NCBI GenBank assembly: GCA_013139875.1
Contig: WSZY01000112.1
Span: 1-6,630, forward strand
From: Mariprofundaceae bacterium
GTDB taxonomy: Bacteria; Pseudomonadota; Zetaproteobacteria; Mariprofundales; Mariprofundaceae
DNA length: 6,630 bases
Direction: 5' to 3'
This document shows, piece after piece, positions 5,582-6,630 of the stretch. Under the pieces are notes generated by a model. That model was not told where the DNA came from and did not search any database. It saw only the letters and a list, made by a program, of their open reading frames with translations. Within the stretch, counting starts at the first letter, position 1. Each line of letters opens with the position of its first letter. The translations under genes were made by a program, and so were the position numbers.

Positions 5582-5612
5582 GTGATTAATAAAAAACAGG
5601 TTTATTAATCAC
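5582..5612. promoter_or_regulatory. Perfect 12-bp inverted repeat in the fic promoter
   Basis: GTGATTAATAAA (5582-5593) and TTTATTAATCAC (5601-5612) match at all 12 positions around a 7-base centre. The right arm continues into a further TTAATCAC at 5613-5620, giving two tandem half-sites. It is centred about 59 bp upstream of the fic start, the region expected to hold the fic promoter; no clear -35/-10 pair is visible on the minus strand, so I treat it as an operator rather than name a promoter. Confidence 0.75.
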
Positions 5613-5618
5613 TTAATC

Positions 5619-5635
5619 ACAAGACCTTGTCTTGT
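5619..5635. repeat. Perfect 7-bp inverted repeat upstream of fic
   Basis: ACAAGAC (5619-5625) and GTCTTGT (5629-5635) are perfect inverted repeats around CTT, directly adjoining the outermost GTGATTAA half-site. It uses a different word from the other fic repeats, so it may bind a different protein or form a hairpin. Confidence 0.5.
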
Positions 5636-6032
5636 TCTGCTGCCCTAGTGCGTATTATGGACAAACCTTTCCTCTCATTATGGTGCAATGTAGTCACTGG
5701 GTTGAATGGCCGCTTTTGGCCGGAGGCGCTCATTCGTCATAATGCTATAGGCTGATGAAGATGCCCGAAGGTCATTAAGGCCAAAGCAAATATGTGACCA
5801 TTGCAATCTGGCTTTCGGAAGCGGAGAGGACATGTCTTGAAATCATCAGAGCACGATCCGGTTGGAAAGTTATCGATGGTTCGGTGAGTTGTGGAATCAA
5901 GAGTTGATGTTTGGTTGCGGGGCAGGGCTTTGACAAGCGTAAGCTTGAACGTGCTTGCTTTAGCAAGACGGCCCGAAGGGTGAGCAGCCTGCTGCGAATA
6001 ACCTGCGACCTTTGTAGTCATTGTCTGATGGT
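5636..6032. other. Stretch with no convincing gene, several short hairpins
   Basis: About 400 bases between the fic promoter and the tRNA terminator hold no frame I believe. Contents: GGCC-6-GGCC at 5708-5721; a partial copy of the tRNA 3' end at 5910-5922; then three short hairpins in a row, CAAGC-4-GCTTG (5934-5947), CTTGCT-2-AGCAAG (5954-5967) and GCAGC-2-GCTGC (5984-5995). Read on the minus strand this gives a structured tract that ends in CCCCGCAACCA. It may be a relic of an integrated element, a dispersed repeat, or an unrecognised RNA. Confidence 0.5.
5910..5922 (-). repeat. Partial copy of the initiator tRNA 3' end
   Basis: The 13 bases TTTGGTTGCGGGG here are identical to 6079-6091, which span the CCA end and part of the acceptor stem of the tRNA. 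Similarity then continues weakly (CAGGGCTTTGAC here against GCCGGACTTGAAC in the tRNA). The two copies are direct repeats 169 bp apart. A short repeat of a tRNA 3' end downstream of the tRNA is the arrangement left by site-specific integration, though here the enclosed segment is tiny. Confidence 0.6.
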
Positions 6033-6072
6033 GAAAGAAAAAGAGCCCGTAGCAATTAAACTACGAGCCCTT
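6033..6072 (-). terminator. Intrinsic terminator of the initiator tRNA
   Basis: On the minus strand AAGGGCUCGUAG pairs with CUACGGGCUCUU over 12 positions around an 8-base loop, followed by UUUCUUUC. Two of the pairs are G-U, so the stem is complete only in minus-strand RNA; the plus strand would have two mismatches. It starts 8 bases after the CCA end, which fits termination of the tRNA transcript. Confidence 0.85.
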
Positions 6073-6080
6073 TTATTATT

Positions 6081-6155
<75 letters not shown>

Positions 6156-6186
6156 TCAATATTGTTACTCGACTTGAGCGCGGCGA

Positions 6187-6214
6187 ACTATAGGGAGGGC
6201 TCCAATGAAGTCAA
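6187..6214 (-). promoter_or_regulatory. Sigma70-like promoter of the initiator tRNA
   Basis: On the minus strand TTGACT (6214-6209) and TATAGT (6192-6187) are separated by 16 bases. The next bases are TCGCCGCGC, a GC-rich discriminator of the kind seen at stable-RNA promoters under stringent (ppGpp) control. Transcription would start near 6180, about 25 bases before the mature tRNA 5' end. Confidence 0.75.
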
Positions 6215-6253
6215 CCCGGTTGAAACCAGATCTGTTGCCGGGTAACTGGCACT

Positions 6254-6630
6254 CTATTTTTGGTATGTCTCTTTAAAAGTCTCAATGAATACATCAAGGC
6301 TGGACTCCGGTAGCTCATTAATGCCAGCGGCGGCTTTTCTTCCACCTCCGGTCGGGAACTTCATACACAGTGTGTCTGCATGCTCTCTGTTACTTAAAGG
6401 AGCACGGACACTGACTCGAAGATACCCCTCTCCTGTTTCAGAAATGATTGCATGTGCATGGTGAGGGTTGTTGCGGGCGAGCTCATTTCCGAGCATGCCG
6501 GACGCTCTTCGTGCCCAGGGCATGTCGGGTAACAGGTATACTGCAATATCGTCATCTTCCAGATAGGGCGTGGATGTTCTTGCATGCGCCATATCCTCTG
6601 CATAACCATCAGAGAGCTGCTGAAAGGCAG
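6254..6630 (-). CDS. DHH/DHHA1 phosphoesterase-like protein, C-terminal part
   Basis: The frame runs off the right edge: it stays open through 6630 above the ATG at 6592, so that ATG is probably internal. About 125 C-terminal residues are seen. They contain A-I-I-S-E-T-G-E-G-Y-L-R-V-S-V-R-A-P, then F-P-T-G-G-G-R-K-A-A-A-G-I-N-E-L-P and a final helix with F-I-E-T-F. The GGG-R-K-A-A-A-G-I-N stretch corresponds to the GGGHxxAAG nucleotide-binding loop of DHHA1 domains, with R in place of the usual H. The family includes phosphodiesterases acting on short RNA or cyclic dinucleotides; the catalytic DHH part lies outside the window, so activity cannot be judged. It reads toward the tRNA, 98 bp away on the same strand, and I see no T-tailed terminator between them. 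Confidence 0.75.
   Translation of the reverse strand, partial: AFQQLSDGYAEDMAHARTSTPYLEDDDIAVYLLPDMPWARRASGMLGNELARNNPHHAHAIISETGEGYLRVSVRAPLSNREHADTLCMKFPTGGGRKAAAGINELPESSLDVFIETFKETYQK

Noticed and set aside
5737..6021. Minus-strand 94-codon open frame
   Set aside because: It spans the tRNA-end copy and the short hairpins, has no domain-like composition or ribosome site, and looks like the spurious hypothetical proteins often called over structured or repeated non-coding DNA.
6215..6250. ACCCGG...CCGGGT inverted repeat after the phosphoesterase gene
   Set aside because: Considered as a terminator, but the loop is long, no T-tract follows, and the right arm abuts the tRNA -35 box.

Overview
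The window looks like a chromosomal segment from a gammaproteobacterium. The evidence is a gammaproteobacterial-type initiator tRNA with an encoded CCA tail, a TolC/HlyD/DUF2955-type efflux operon that implies two membranes, and sigma70-like promoter elements. Moderate GC in the genes, AT-rich spacers and the family mix would suit a marine or host-associated lineage (Oceanospirillales/Alteromonadales-like), but the genus cannot be fixed from the sequence alone.

Left part (1-2579, plus strand): the 3' end of a TolC-like outer-membrane channel gene, a complete HlyD/EmrA-like periplasmic adaptor, and a polytopic inner-membrane protein of DUF2955/FUSC-like type. Together they read as one tripartite export operon, probably for small aromatic or amphipathic compounds; the substrate is not determinable here. 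The adaptor has a perfect 27-bp tandem duplication in its cytoplasmic tail.

Middle part (2580-4416): mostly small genes. A minus-strand 69-residue SAP-like, cysteine-rich protein faces the efflux operon and has a perfect TATAAT upstream. It is followed by a plus-strand DUF2784 membrane protein, an unrecognised plus-strand ORF placed behind a perfect 8-bp dyad and a TATAAT, and a minus-strand VanZ-like membrane protein.

Right part (4417-6630, all minus strand): a class II Fic AMP-transferase with a DUF4172-type N terminus and a C-terminal winged helix. Its promoter is packed with GTGATTAA half-sites, including a perfect 12-bp inverted repeat. Its 3' end carries three GGATCC cores at an exact 13-bp period that can form two mutually exclusive hairpins. 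Next come about 400 bp without a convincing gene, holding a degenerate partial copy of the tRNA 3' end. Then follow the initiator tRNA-Met with its own promoter and intrinsic terminator, and the 3' end of a DHH/DHHA1 phosphoesterase-like gene running off the right edge.

The efflux operon, the initiator tRNA and the phosphoesterase gene look like ordinary chromosomal content. The best candidates for something new are the Fic locus with its dense operator array and overlapping 3' hairpins, the partial tRNA copy, and the small middle genes with dyad-marked promoters.
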